From Streptomyces sp. NBC_01803 (GTDB lineage Bacteria; Actinomycetota; Actinomycetes; Streptomycetales; Streptomycetaceae): a stretch of DNA of 64,000 nt. Made by a program: the position numbers and the translations under genes. The stretch spans positions 2,874,501 to 2,938,500 of the forward strand of contig NZ_CP109073.1 in the NCBI RefSeq assembly GCF_035917415.1, read 5' to 3'. The notes beneath the pieces were generated by a model. That model ran no database searches and was not told the origin of the DNA. It saw nothing but the letters and a program-made list of their open reading frames with translations. Each line of letters opens with the position of its first letter. Positions within the stretch are counted from its first letter, which is position 1. Of this stretch, positions 15,340 through 22,743 are shown piece by piece.

Positions 15340-15415
15340 CGGGCAGATGAGATGACCGCGATTCGGTAGGCCGTGTGGGACTCGAACCCACAACCAAAGG
15401 ATTAAAAGTCCTCTG
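15340..15415. other. Predicted prophage attachment site (att) region
   Basis: Inference from layout: the integrase ends just before the 3' end of tRNA-Lys. In tyrosine integrase systems the crossover core normally overlaps the T-arm to anticodon-arm part of the tRNA 3' half, here about 15367-15405. The other junction lies left of the window and cannot be compared, so the exact core is unknown. Confidence 0.55.
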
Positions 15416-15439
15416 CTCTGCCAATTGAGCTAACGGCCC
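15367..15439 (-). tRNA. tRNA-Lys(UUU)
   Basis: A 73-nt cloverleaf on the minus strand. The acceptor arms GGGCCGT and ACGGCCT pair with one G-U, and the T-loop region is GGGTTCGAGTCCC. The anticodon loop CTTTTAA reads AAA/AAG lysine codons. CCA is not encoded. Its 3' end points at the integrase gene, so the 3' half of this tRNA is the likely attB/attR core of the prophage. Confidence 0.95.
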
Positions 15440-15468
15440 GCACCGAGCAGCATAGCCTCCGCACGGGT

Positions 15469-15504
15469 CCGGCCTCGAAGCGAGATATCTCGCTTCGAGG
15501 CCGG
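15469..15504. terminator. 36-bp perfect palindrome, DEAD-box helicase terminator
   Basis: Eighteen-nt arms meet at GAT/ATC with no spacer (left arm starting CCGGCCTCGAAGCG). It lies 12 nt beyond the stop codon of the minus-strand RNA helicase gene and should form its terminator. Together with the similar palindrome at 15289 it brackets tRNA-Lys. Confidence 0.75.
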
Positions 15505-15515
15505 TCGTCGGAAGG

Positions 15516-17387
15516 TCAGCTGTCGCGCTTCCAGCGGGGCTTGTCGGCGCGCCGGTCGAAGCCGGCGGCCGGACGGTCGTCCCGGCGGTCGTAACCGCCG
15601 GTGGCCGGGCGGTCGTCCCGGCGGTCGTAACCGCCGGTGGCCGGGCGGTCGTCCCGGCGGAAGCCGCCGCTCGGACGGCGGTCGTCACGGCGGTCGTCAC
15701 GGCGGAACGACGAGCCGCCGCCGCTGCCACTGCCGCCACCACGCCGGTCGTCACGACGGAACCCGGAGCCGCCGCCGCTGCCGCTGCCGCCACCACGCCG
15801 GTCGTCCCGGCGGAAGCCGCCGCCCTGCGGACGACGGTCACGGTCACCGTTGCGGAATCCGCCCCGGTCGCCCCGGTCGCCGCGCTCCTCACGCTGGTCC
15901 TGGCGGGCCGCCTCGGCGCGGGCCGCCGCCTTCTCGATCCGGCGCGCCTCGCGGTCGTCCTCGGCCAGCGCGAGCTGCCGCGCCTCGGCCGCCGCCGCGA
16001 TCGCCTCGGCCGGGTCGTCGCCGCGCTCGCGCGCCGCGCGCGCGGTCAGGCGCTCGGCCTCCTCGCGCAGCTCCTCCGACCGCGCCGCGGCCCGCTCCAG
16101 CTCGCGCGTGAGCCTGGCCACCTCGCGCTCGGCGTGCCGCACCGCGCCCATCGCCGCCTCGGCCTGCACCTCGGTCAGCGAACGGGCGCCGATGACCTCG
16201 GCGATGTCGTCGTCGAAGAGATCGCCCCGGCCGATGATGTGGCGCCCGGCGTCCACGCCCGCGTCCTCCATCAGCCGGAAGATCGTCCGCCGCTGGTGCG
16301 GGAGCGCCAGCGAGACGACCGTGCCCGAACGCCCGGCCCGCGCCGTGCGGCCGGAGCGGTGCAGGTAGTCCTTGTGGTCGGCGGCCGGGTCGACGTTCAG
16401 CACCAGGTCGACGTTGTCCACGTGGATGCCGCGCGCCGCGACGTCGGTGGCGACCAGGACGGCGACGCGGCCGTCCTTGAACTCCGACAGCGTGCGCGTG
16501 CGGGCGCCCTGCGTCATGCCGCCGTGCAGCGCGTCCGCGCGGATGCCCGCCTCGCGGAGCTGCGCCGCGACGCGGTCGGCGCCGAGCTGGGTGCGCACGA
16601 AGACGATCGCGCGGGTGCCCTCGCGAGCGGCGATGGCAGCCGTCAGCGGTGCCTTGTCGCGCGGCTTCACGATCAGCACGTGGTGGGTCATCGTGGTGAC
16701 CGCGCCCTGGGCCGCGTCGACCTCGTGGCTGACCGGGTCCACCAGGTAGCGCTTGACGAGCGTGTCGATCTCGTGCTCCAGCGTCGCCGAGAACAGCATC
16801 CGCTGCCCGCCCGGCGGCACCTGGTCCAGCAGCTCGGTGACCTCGGGCAGGAAGCCGAGGTCGGCCATCTGGTCGGCCTCGTCCAGCACCGCCACCTCGA
16901 CGTCCTCCAGCGAGCACGCCCGGCGACCGATGAGGTCGCGCAGACGGCCGGGGGTGGCGACGAGGATGTCGACGCCGCGCTCCAGGGCGTAGATCTGGTT
17001 GCCCATGGAGGTGCCGCCGCAGACGACCTTCAGCCGCAGCCCGAGCACGTCGCCGTACGGCTCCAGCGCGTCGGAGACCTGCATGGCCAGCTCGCGGGTC
17101 GGTGTGAGGATGATGGCGCGCGGGCGCTTGGGGGTGGTGCGGCGGCCGGTGAGCCGGGTCAGCAGGGGCAGACCGAAGCTCAGGGTCTTGCCGGAGCCGG
17201 TGCGGCCACGGCCGAGGATGTCCATGCCGGCGAGCGCGTCGGGGATGGTCGCGGCCTGGATCGGGAACGGCGAGGTGACGCCGTTCTCGGCCAGCTTGCG
17301 GACCACGTTCTGGGGCAGGCCCAGGTCGGCGAAGGTGGTGGTGGGCTCGTCGAGCGGGAGTAGTGCTTCAGCAGTCGTTACGGACAT
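15516..17387 (-). CDS. DEAD-box ATP-dependent RNA helicase with Arg/Gly-rich tail
   Basis: A 623-residue RNA helicase that remodels structured RNA, typically in ribosome assembly or cold adaptation. It has a Q-motif (FPIQAATIPDAL) near 41-52, motif I RTGSGKT 62-68, DEAD 169-172, SAT 200-202 and motif VI HRSGRTAR further on. After the RecA2 domain a charged Ala/Glu/Arg coiled region spans about 405-500. The last ~120 residues repeat RRDDRR blocks with GGGSGSGGG linkers, an unstructured RNA-binding tail. It is transcribed alone; a 190-bp region upstream is non-coding and probably a long leader. Confidence 0.93.
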   Translation of the reverse strand: MSVTTAEALLPLDEPTTTFADLGLPQNVVRKLAENGVTSPFPIQAATIPDALAGMDILGRGRTGSGKTLSFGLPLLTRLTGRRTTPKRPRAIILTPTRELAMQVSDALEPYGDVLGLRLKVVCGGTSMGNQIYALERGVDILVATPGRLRDLIGRRACSLEDVEVAVLDEADQMADLGFLPEVTELLDQVPPGGQRMLFSATLEHEIDTLVKRYLVDPVSHEVDAAQGAVTTMTHHVLIVKPRDKAPLTAAIAAREGTRAIVFVRTQLGADRVAAQLREAGIRADALHGGMTQGARTRTLSEFKDGRVAVLVATDVAARGIHVDNVDLVLNVDPAADHKDYLHRSGRTARAGRSGTVVSLALPHQRRTIFRLMEDAGVDAGRHIIGRGDLFDDDIAEVIGARSLTEVQAEAAMGAVRHAEREVARLTRELERAAARSEELREEAERLTARAARERGDDPAEAIAAAAEARQLALAEDDREARRIEKAAARAEAARQDQREERGDRGDRGGFRNGDRDRRPQGGGFRRDDRRGGGSGSGGGSGFRRDDRRGGGSGSGGGSSFRRDDRRDDRRPSGGFRRDDRPATGGYDRRDDRPATGGYDRRDDRPAAGFDRRADKPRWKRDS

Positions 17388-17580
17388 GCGTGGTGAGAAC
17401 CTTCCGGAGTCTTCATGCGGGCACGCGCCTTAGCTCCGTAGGTGCTCTGGACCGCCTGGATGCGGTCAGCCACGGCTAGACGAGGAACGCGCCACACGGC
17501 GCGCTACTTCGGGGCGCCGGGCAAGTGGGATCAAACGATCTACAAGCATACGCACGGTGCGGCCCCGGGCGCAAACGGCG
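17388..17580. promoter_or_regulatory. Non-coding leader/promoter region of the DEAD-box helicase gene
   Basis: No gene is apparent in these 193 bp. A GCGCC/GGCGC hairpin occurs near 17488-17503, and AT-richer spots such as GATCAAACGATCTACAAGC lie around 17530-17548. Long structured leaders are common for cold-responsive RNA helicases; here that is only a possibility. Confidence 0.35.
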
Positions 17581-18153
17581 TCAGCCGCCCCCTTCGGACG
17601 CGGGCTCGGACGGGGACGCGGCCGGCTCCTCGGTGGGCTCCGGCTCGGGCTCGGGCTGGGGCTCGGGCTCCGGCTCGGGCAGCGGATGCGGCGCGTCCTC
17701 GCCGGAGCCGCCCCCGTCGCCGCCACCTCCGCCGCCACCTCCGCCGCCACCTCCGCCGTCCCCGGAACCACCCGCGCCACCGAGTTCGCCGGCCCCCGCG
17801 GCGGGCGCCGGATCGGGCTCGGCCGCCTGCCCGTGGCCGCCCTCGTCGCCGTGGTCGTCGTTCTCGCCCCGCTCGGAGCTCCCGCCCGCGTCGGGTGAGG
17901 GCGAGCCGGACGACGCCGCCTCCCCGGACCGCTCGCCGTTCTCCCCGCTCCCGGCCCCGGCCGCCCCGCCCGAGGCCGCCGGGACGCCCCGGTCCCCCTG
18001 CGACCGGTCCTCCCCCGGCACCTGGCCGCCCATCTCGGAGGCGGGCTCGTCGGTCGGGTCCGGCTCCACGCTGACGCACCCGCCGAGCGCGACGGCCACA
18101 GCGGAGGCCAGCAGGAGCAGAAGAACAGGGGCGGAACGGCTGGCACGGCGCAC
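17581..18153 (-). CDS. Lipoprotein with Glu/Pro- and Gly-rich low-complexity body
   Basis: A 190-residue secreted lipoprotein. The GTG at 18153 is chosen because a strong GGAGGTGG ribosome binding site stands 8 nt before it and the signal peptide then begins VRRASRSAP; the frame stays open to 18204. The lipobox is LGGC near residues 21-24. The rest is low complexity: Gly/Ser/Glu stretches, a 13-Gly run, and an EPEPEPQPEPEPE segment. No folded domain is visible, so it may act as a wall-spanning spacer. Repeat composition makes the true protein boundary of homologues hard to judge. Confidence 0.7.
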   Translation of the reverse strand: MRRASRSAPVLLLLLASAVAVALGGCVSVEPDPTDEPASEMGGQVPGEDRSQGDRGVPAASGGAAGAGSGENGERSGEAASSGSPSPDAGGSSERGENDDHGDEGGHGQAAEPDPAPAAGAGELGGAGGSGDGGGGGGGGGGGGGDGGGSGEDAPHPLPEPEPEPQPEPEPEPTEEPAASPSEPASEGGG

Positions 18154-18241
18154 GGTGAGGCCACCTCCGGGAGAGGACGGGGTCGTCGGTCGGCTTCCGC
18201 TCACCTCAACTCCCGCACCCGGACGGAGGACACGGAGAACC

Positions 18242-18622
18242 TCAGCCGTAACCGAGCGCGTGCAACCGTTCGTCGTCGATCCCGAAGTGGTGCGCGATCT
18301 CGTGGACCACCGTGATCTCCACCTCTTCGATCACCAACTCCCGGCCGCCACCCTCCCGTTCGCACAGCCGCAGGGTCGGGCCCATATAGACGGAGATCCG
18401 GTCGGGCAGCACGCCCGCGTACCACTCGCCCCGGTCGGTGAGCGGCGTGCCCTCGTACAGCCCGAGCAACTCGGGCTCCTCGGGGTGGAGGTCCCCCCGG
18501 TCGAGGTCCGGGGGAGGCTCGTCCTCGACGAAGATGGCCACGTTGTCCATCAGCCGCGTCAGCTCGGCGGGAATCCGGTCCAGCGCCTCGCTGACCAGCC
18601 CCTCGAACTCCTCGCGCGTCAT
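18242..18622 (-). CDS. Metallopeptidase family protein (zincin, HEIAHHFG)
   Basis: A 126-residue protein with the zinc-binding motif HEIAHHFGIDD near residues 109-119, the mark of the small bacterial zincin-like metallopeptidase family (PF06262). The N-terminal helix MTREEFEGLVSEALDRIP and the DNVAIFVED strand are also typical. The ATG at 18622 matches the usual start of the family; a GTG at 18631 would add three residues. No signal peptide, so cytoplasmic. Its substrate is not known. Confidence 0.9.
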   Translation of the reverse strand: MTREEFEGLVSEALDRIPAELTRLMDNVAIFVEDEPPPDLDRGDLHPEEPELLGLYEGTPLTDRGEWYAGVLPDRISVYMGPTLRLCEREGGGRELVIEEVEITVVHEIAHHFGIDDERLHALGYG

Positions 18623-18748
18623 TTCCAGCACGTCCCCATTGTCCGCCCGGGACGACCTCCGGGGGAACGGTGGCGGTGGCGGAAACGGCAGGGGAACCGT
18701 TTTGCCGATCGCTCTGGGTATCCCATATGCTTCTCGCGTCCCCCACCG

Positions 18749-18821
18749 GCCCCCATCGTCTAGTGGCCCAGGACGCCGCCCTTTCAAGGCGGTAGCGCGG
18801 GTTCGAATCCCGTTGGGGGTA
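18749..18821 (+). tRNA. tRNA-Glu(UUC)
   Basis: A 73-nt cloverleaf: acceptor GCCCCCA with TGGGGGT (one G-U), anticodon loop CTTTCAA, T-arm CGGGTTCGAATCCCG, discriminator A. CCA is not encoded. Confidence 0.96.
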
Positions 18822-18835
18822 CCCGGATCAAGGAC

Positions 18836-18884
18836 CGCCCAGGTGGCCGCCCCTCGCGGGCGCGGCGCCTGGGCGTTCGGTTTT
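18836..18884 (+). terminator. Hairpin terminator after tRNA-Glu
   Basis: CGCCCAGG pairs with CCTGGGCG, enclosing a second hairpin (CGCCCCTCGCGGGCG), followed by TTCGGTTTT. The position just downstream of the tRNA supports a terminator role. Confidence 0.6.
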
Positions 18885-18938
18885 CACCCTGTCTGTTCGG
18901 CCGTCCGTCGTCTGTTCGGCCGTCCGTCCCGCCGTCCG

Positions 18939-19147
18939 TCAGAAGGCCCAGGGGTCGGGGTGCGGGGTGCGGGTCCTGTCCTCGGACCAGCGGAGGCGGG
19001 CTGCCAGGTCGTCGCCCAGCAGACCGGTGAGCCGGTCGGCCGCCCAGCCGTTCCCGTGGACGCCGCCGGGGAACTCCGGCACCCGGAACACCGCCGGGCC
19101 GGTGGGCAGCGCGTCGGGACGGGCACAAGGGACCGTCGCGCGGGCCG
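18939..19147 (-). pseudogene. Coding-like remnant without a start codon
   Basis: Between tRNA-Glu and the siderophore-interacting protein gene, one minus-strand frame shows strong third-position G/C bias over about 60 codons. It reads through segments such as GPAVFRVPEFPGG and GNGWAADRLTGLLGDDLAARL and stops at 18939. No ATG, GTG or TTG exists in frame downstream of the SIP stop codon. It may be the 3' remnant of a decayed gene, or a short gene that starts at an unusual codon behind the GGAAGGAG sequence that overlaps the SIP stop. Function unknown. The remainder of this 328-bp gap holds only the terminator and a repeated CCGTCCGTC(G/C) motif at 18900-18939. Confidence 0.45.
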
Positions 19148-19149
19148 GG

Positions 19150-19995
19150 TTACGGCTCCTTCCGTTCCTGTTCCCGCTCGATCCGGCGGTTCCACTCGGC
19201 CTTGCCGGCCTGCCAGCCGTCCTCGTCGGCGCCGAGGCGCCAGTAGCCGGAGACGGACAGCCGCTCGCGCGGCAGGCCGCGTTCGTGCCGGAGGTGGCGG
19301 CGCAGCTCCTTCACGAAGTGGGCCTCACCGTGGACGAACACCTGCGGCGTACCGGGCGGGATCCGCGCCGTGGTGACCGCCGTCACCAGCGCGTCGCCGG
19401 GTCGGCCCGCTCCCCGGTGGAGCCAGCGGATCTCCGCGCCGGCCGGGGCCTCCAGCTTCTGTTCCTCCGCCGGCCCGGCCACCTCGATGAAGGCCAGGGC
19501 CACCGCCGAGGCCGGCATCGCGGCCAGGGCCGCCGCGATGGCGGGCAGCGCGCTCTCGTCCCCGGCGAGCAGGTGCCAGTCGGCGGTCTCCTCGGGCGCG
19601 TATCCGCCGCCGGGGCCGAGGAAGAGCAGCTCGTCGCCGGGCCGCGCGGCGGCGGCCCAGGGGCCGGCCAGGCCCTCGTCCCCGTGGAAGACGAAGTCGA
19701 GGGTCAGCTCGGCCGCCGCCGGGTCCCAGGCGCGCACGGTGTAGGTCCGCGTCCGGGGCCACTGGTCCCGGGGGAGGTCGCGCCGGATGGCCGCGATGTC
19801 GAACGGCTCCGGGTAGACCGCCCCCTCCGCCGGGAACAGCAGCTTCACGTACTGGTCGGTGTCCGGGCGGGCGGCGAACGAGCGCAGCCCGTCGCCGCCA
19901 AGGACCACCCTGATCATGTGCGGGGTGAGGCGTTCGGTGCGCAGCACCCGGCCCCGGTTGAGGCGGGGCGCGTCGCGAACGGGACGATCGGTCAT
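19150..19995 (-). CDS. Siderophore-interacting protein (FAD-dependent ferric-siderophore reductase)
   Basis: A 281-residue cytoplasmic flavoprotein of the ViuB/SIP family, which reduces ferric siderophores to release iron. The FAD-binding barrel includes RTRTYTVRAWD near 81-91, then a GDELLFLGPGGGY loop; the C-terminal NAD(P)H domain has LLAGDESALPAIAAAL near 142-157 and ends with VSGYWRLG near 250, the SIP signature. The ATG at 19995 has a GAGGAG ribosome binding site. An iron-box palindrome 35 bp upstream indicates repression by a DmdR/IdeR-type regulator when iron is sufficient. Confidence 0.93.
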   Translation of the reverse strand: MTDRPVRDAPRLNRGRVLRTERLTPHMIRVVLGGDGLRSFAARPDTDQYVKLLFPAEGAVYPEPFDIAAIRRDLPRDQWPRTRTYTVRAWDPAAAELTLDFVFHGDEGLAGPWAAAARPGDELLFLGPGGGYAPEETADWHLLAGDESALPAIAAALAAMPASAVALAFIEVAGPAEEQKLEAPAGAEIRWLHRGAGRPGDALVTAVTTARIPPGTPQVFVHGEAHFVKELRRHLRHERGLPRERLSVSGYWRLGADEDGWQAGKAEWNRRIEREQERKEP

Positions 19996-20026
19996 CTGTG
20001 CTCCTCGATCGAGGGAAGCGAGTTAT

Positions 20027-20046
20027 TTATTAGGCGAGCCTAACCT
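20027..20046. promoter_or_regulatory. Iron box (DmdR/IdeR-type operator)
   Basis: The core TTAGGCGAGCCTAA is a perfect 6-bp inverted repeat with a 2-nt centre and matches most of the actinobacterial DtxR/IdeR consensus (TTAGGTTAGSCTAACCTAA). It lies upstream of the SIP gene, where Fe-bound repressor would block transcription. Confidence 0.75.
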
Positions 20047-20068
20047 TGGTGTGAGCGCTTCCCCCGGT

Positions 20069-20119
20069 CGCGGTGGCCGGTCCTGTCGCGGTGGCCGGTC
20101 CTGTCGCGGTGGCCGGTCG
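20069..20119. repeat. 18-bp tandem repeat, about 2.8 copies
   Basis: The unit GCGGTGGCCGGTCCTGTC occurs at 20070-20087 and 20088-20105, and the first 13 bases again at 20106-20118. It lies between the SIP promoter and the SpoIIE-type gene. It may be neutral slippage or a repeated binding site. Confidence 0.6.
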
Positions 20120-20185
20120 CCGGTCGGCGCTCTTCTTCCTACGCTGGAGACAGGCGTACCCGGGAGAGTCGGAGGCGACGGAATC

Positions 20186-20218
20186 ATGCGACATCCGATG
20201 GGGCACGGTCCGCTGTGA
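20186..20218 (+). CDS. Ten-codon upstream ORF coupled to the SpoIIE-type gene
   Basis: ATG at 20186 stands 6-11 nt after a strong GGAGG and encodes MRHPMGHGPL before TGA at 20216-20218. The stop overlaps the GTG start of the next gene (GTGA). The best ribosome binding site of the locus therefore serves this mini-ORF. It may be a leader peptide coupled to the main gene, or the true N-terminus of that gene separated by a frameshift or deletion. Confidence 0.45.
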   Translation: MRHPMGHGPL

Positions 20219-22671
20219 CGGCGCGGGGCCGGGCGTTCGGCGGGGTGACGCTGGTCGCCGTCTACGCGCTGCGCCGGGAGACCGACGAGCTGCGCCTGGT
20301 CGAGACGTCGGGCGGCTCGCTCTCCCGGTACGGGCTGCGGTTCGCGTACCCGGTGTCCGCCCGTTCCCCCGCCGCCGACGCCTGCCGCACCGGCCGGCCC
20401 CTGTGGCTGGATGCCGCGGGGCTCGCCGCGTACAGCGGCGCGCCGCCGGCCGGCATCTCGCTGGCCGCGCTGCCGCTCGGCGGGAACGGCGACAGCGGCC
20501 CGCTGGGGTGCCTGGTCGCCGTGGACGAGTCCGGGGAGGGATTCGGCACCGATCGGCGCGGCCTGCTGGAGCTGTACGCGCGGCACGTCGGCGAGGGCCT
20601 CGAAGCCGGTGGCGAGCCGGGCCAGGGATCGGTGCTGGGCCACGCCGTGGAGGAGGGCTGGTTCGGCTCGTTCGCGATGGAGCCGCGCGGCGGGCGGGTC
20701 GAGGCGGACGCGCAGACGCTGGAGCTGATGGACCTCCCCCCGGAGGAGTTCGACGGCCGGGTCGACACCTTCCTGGCCCACGTCGTTCCCGAGGACCGGC
20801 CACCGGTGATGTCCCTCATCGCGCCAGGCGCGGAACCGGGGGCCGCGCCCGGCGCGGCGGGCACCGACGGCCGGGCACTGGAGTTCCGCGTCCGGCGCCG
20901 CACCGGGGAGCTGCGCTGGCTGCACCTGCGCTGCCGGGTGCTCGCGGACGACGTCACCGGCGCTCCGGGCCGGGTGCTGGGCGTGCTCGGTGACGCCGCG
21001 CGCCGACGGCCGAGCGCCGACGAGGTGTCCCGGGTACAGCGGCTGTCGGCGACCCTGGCCACCGCGGTGACCGTCCAGGACGTGAGTGAGGTGGCGGTGG
21101 CCGCCATGCGCGAGCTGGGGGCCGACCGGGTGGCGCTGGCCGAGTCCGAGGCCGACCGGCTGCTGATCACCGCGCTCGATCCGCCGGGGACCGGCGCTTG
21201 GCCGGAGAGCTGGCACGCCGAATGGCCCCATGTGCCGACGCGCGTCCTGCCGGCCCTGGAGGCCGTGCTGCGGCTGGGCCGGATGAGCGTGTGGTCCGCG
21301 GACACCGCGCTCGACCCGGGGCTGGCGGGCGTCGGCCCCGGCGGACTGGCCGTGCTGCCGCTCCCGGCCGACGGCCGGCTGGCCGGGGTGTGCCTGATCG
21401 GGTGGGAGGAGCCGCACGAGTTCGGCCCGGAGGAGCGGGTCCTGCTGACGGCCGCCACAGGGCTGGTGGGGCAGGCCGTGATGCGCGCCCGCGCGTCCGA
21501 CGCCCAGCACGAGTTGGCCGCGATGCTCCAGCGCAGCCTGCTGCCGCGCACGCTCCCGACGCTGCCGGGCGGAGTGGCCATCGCCCGCTATCTGCCCGCG
21601 ACCGTCGGGCTCGGCGTGGGCGGGGACTGGTACGACGTGATCCCGCTCACCGACCGCCATGTGGCGCTGGTCATCGGCGATGTCCAGGGGCACAGCGCCG
21701 GGGCCGCGACGATCATGGGCCAGATCCGCACGGCGATCCGGGCCTACGCCGTGGAGGGCCACTCGCCGGACGTGGTCATCTCGCACGCCAACCGGCTGCT
21801 GATGGGCATGGAGACCGACCTCTTCGCCACCTGCTGCTATGTCGCCATGGACATGGAGGAGGGCGACACCTGGTTCGTCCGGGCGGGGCACCTGCCGCCG
21901 GTGATCCGCGATCCGGACGGCGGCACCCGGGAGATCCAGGTCGAGGGCGGCCCTCCGCTGGGCGTCGTCGCGGACCCGGAGTACCCGATGACCGTGATCG
22001 GCCTCGCCCCGGGCAGCGTGCTCACCCTGCTCACGGACGGCCTGGTCGAATCGGCGAGCCTGAGCCTGGAGGACGGCCTGCGCCGGGTCCGCGACGCCCT
22101 CTCCGCCACCGGGCCGGCCGACCTCGGGCGGATCGCGGACGCCCTGCTCGGTGAGGCGGACCGGAGGGACGACGACGTGGCGCTGCTGCTGCTGCGCTAC
22201 GACGGGATGAGAATCAAACCGCGTCGAGCGAGCTGGACACTGTGGCGGCTGCCGGACGCCGTCGGGCACGCGCGCCGTTTCACCGCGCGGACGCTGCGGA
22301 CGTGGGACGTGGCGGACGCGGTGGACACCGTGCTGCTGGTCGTCTCGGAGCTGGTGACGAACGCCCTGACGCACACGCAGGGCCAGACGCGGCTCGACCT
22401 CACCCTGACGGGTGACCGCCTGCGGGTGGCGGTCAGCGACTCGTCGCCGCGCACGCCTGTGAAGTCGGCGCACACGGACTGGGAGGCGACGGGCGGCCGG
22501 GGCCTGCTGCTGGTCGAGGCCGTGTCGGCGTCCTGGGGCTCGGTGCCGCTCAGCGGCGGCAAGCAGGTGTGGAGCGAGATCACCGTGCCGTCCGACGAGC
22601 CGGAGCCCGCGGTGGCCGGGCCGGAGCCGGGGGTGGCCGGGCCGGAGCCGGGGGCCGGATCCGGACGGTGA
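20215..22671 (+). CDS. GAF-PAS-GAF-SpoIIE phosphatase-HATPase signalling protein
   Basis: An 818-residue regulator of the partner-switching type. An apparent truncated GAF domain (1-135) is followed by a PAS-like domain (about 145-260), a second GAF (about 265-430) and a PP2C/SpoIIE Ser/Thr phosphatase with the metal motif GGDWYD near 472. An anti-sigma-type ATPase ends the protein, with its N-box ELVTNALTH near 711 and a GRGLLLVE G-box near 762. It can dephosphorylate anti-anti-sigma factors and perhaps phosphorylate them through the kinase domain, adjusting sigma factor use to signals sensed by GAF/PAS. The C-terminal tail repeats PEPGVAGPEPG. The GTG start at 20215 follows the coupled mini-ORF. 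Confidence 0.9.
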   Translation: MTARGRAFGGVTLVAVYALRRETDELRLVETSGGSLSRYGLRFAYPVSARSPAADACRTGRPLWLDAAGLAAYSGAPPAGISLAALPLGGNGDSGPLGCLVAVDESGEGFGTDRRGLLELYARHVGEGLEAGGEPGQGSVLGHAVEEGWFGSFAMEPRGGRVEADAQTLELMDLPPEEFDGRVDTFLAHVVPEDRPPVMSLIAPGAEPGAAPGAAGTDGRALEFRVRRRTGELRWLHLRCRVLADDVTGAPGRVLGVLGDAARRRPSADEVSRVQRLSATLATAVTVQDVSEVAVAAMRELGADRVALAESEADRLLITALDPPGTGAWPESWHAEWPHVPTRVLPALEAVLRLGRMSVWSADTALDPGLAGVGPGGLAVLPLPADGRLAGVCLIGWEEPHEFGPEERVLLTAATGLVGQAVMRARASDAQHELAAMLQRSLLPRTLPTLPGGVAIARYLPATVGLGVGGDWYDVIPLTDRHVALVIGDVQGHSAGAATIMGQIRTAIRAYAVEGHSPDVVISHANRLLMGMETDLFATCCYVAMDMEEGDTWFVRAGHLPPVIRDPDGGTREIQVEGGPPLGVVADPEYPMTVIGLAPGSVLTLLTDGLVESASLSLEDGLRRVRDALSATGPADLGRIADALLGEADRRDDDVALLLLRYDGMRIKPRRASWTLWRLPDAVGHARRFTARTLRTWDVADAVDTVLLVVSELVTNALTHTQGQTRLDLTLTGDRLRVAVSDSSPRTPVKSAHTDWEATGGRGLLLVEAVSASWGSVPLSGGKQVWSEITVPSDEPEPAVAGPEPGVAGPEPGAGSGR

Positions 22672-22743
22672 GATTGCGGTGTTTGCCCGTTTAGCCTTAC
22701 ATGTGAAGTCGGTGAGCCACGCACGCCGGGGAAGGAGGCAGGG

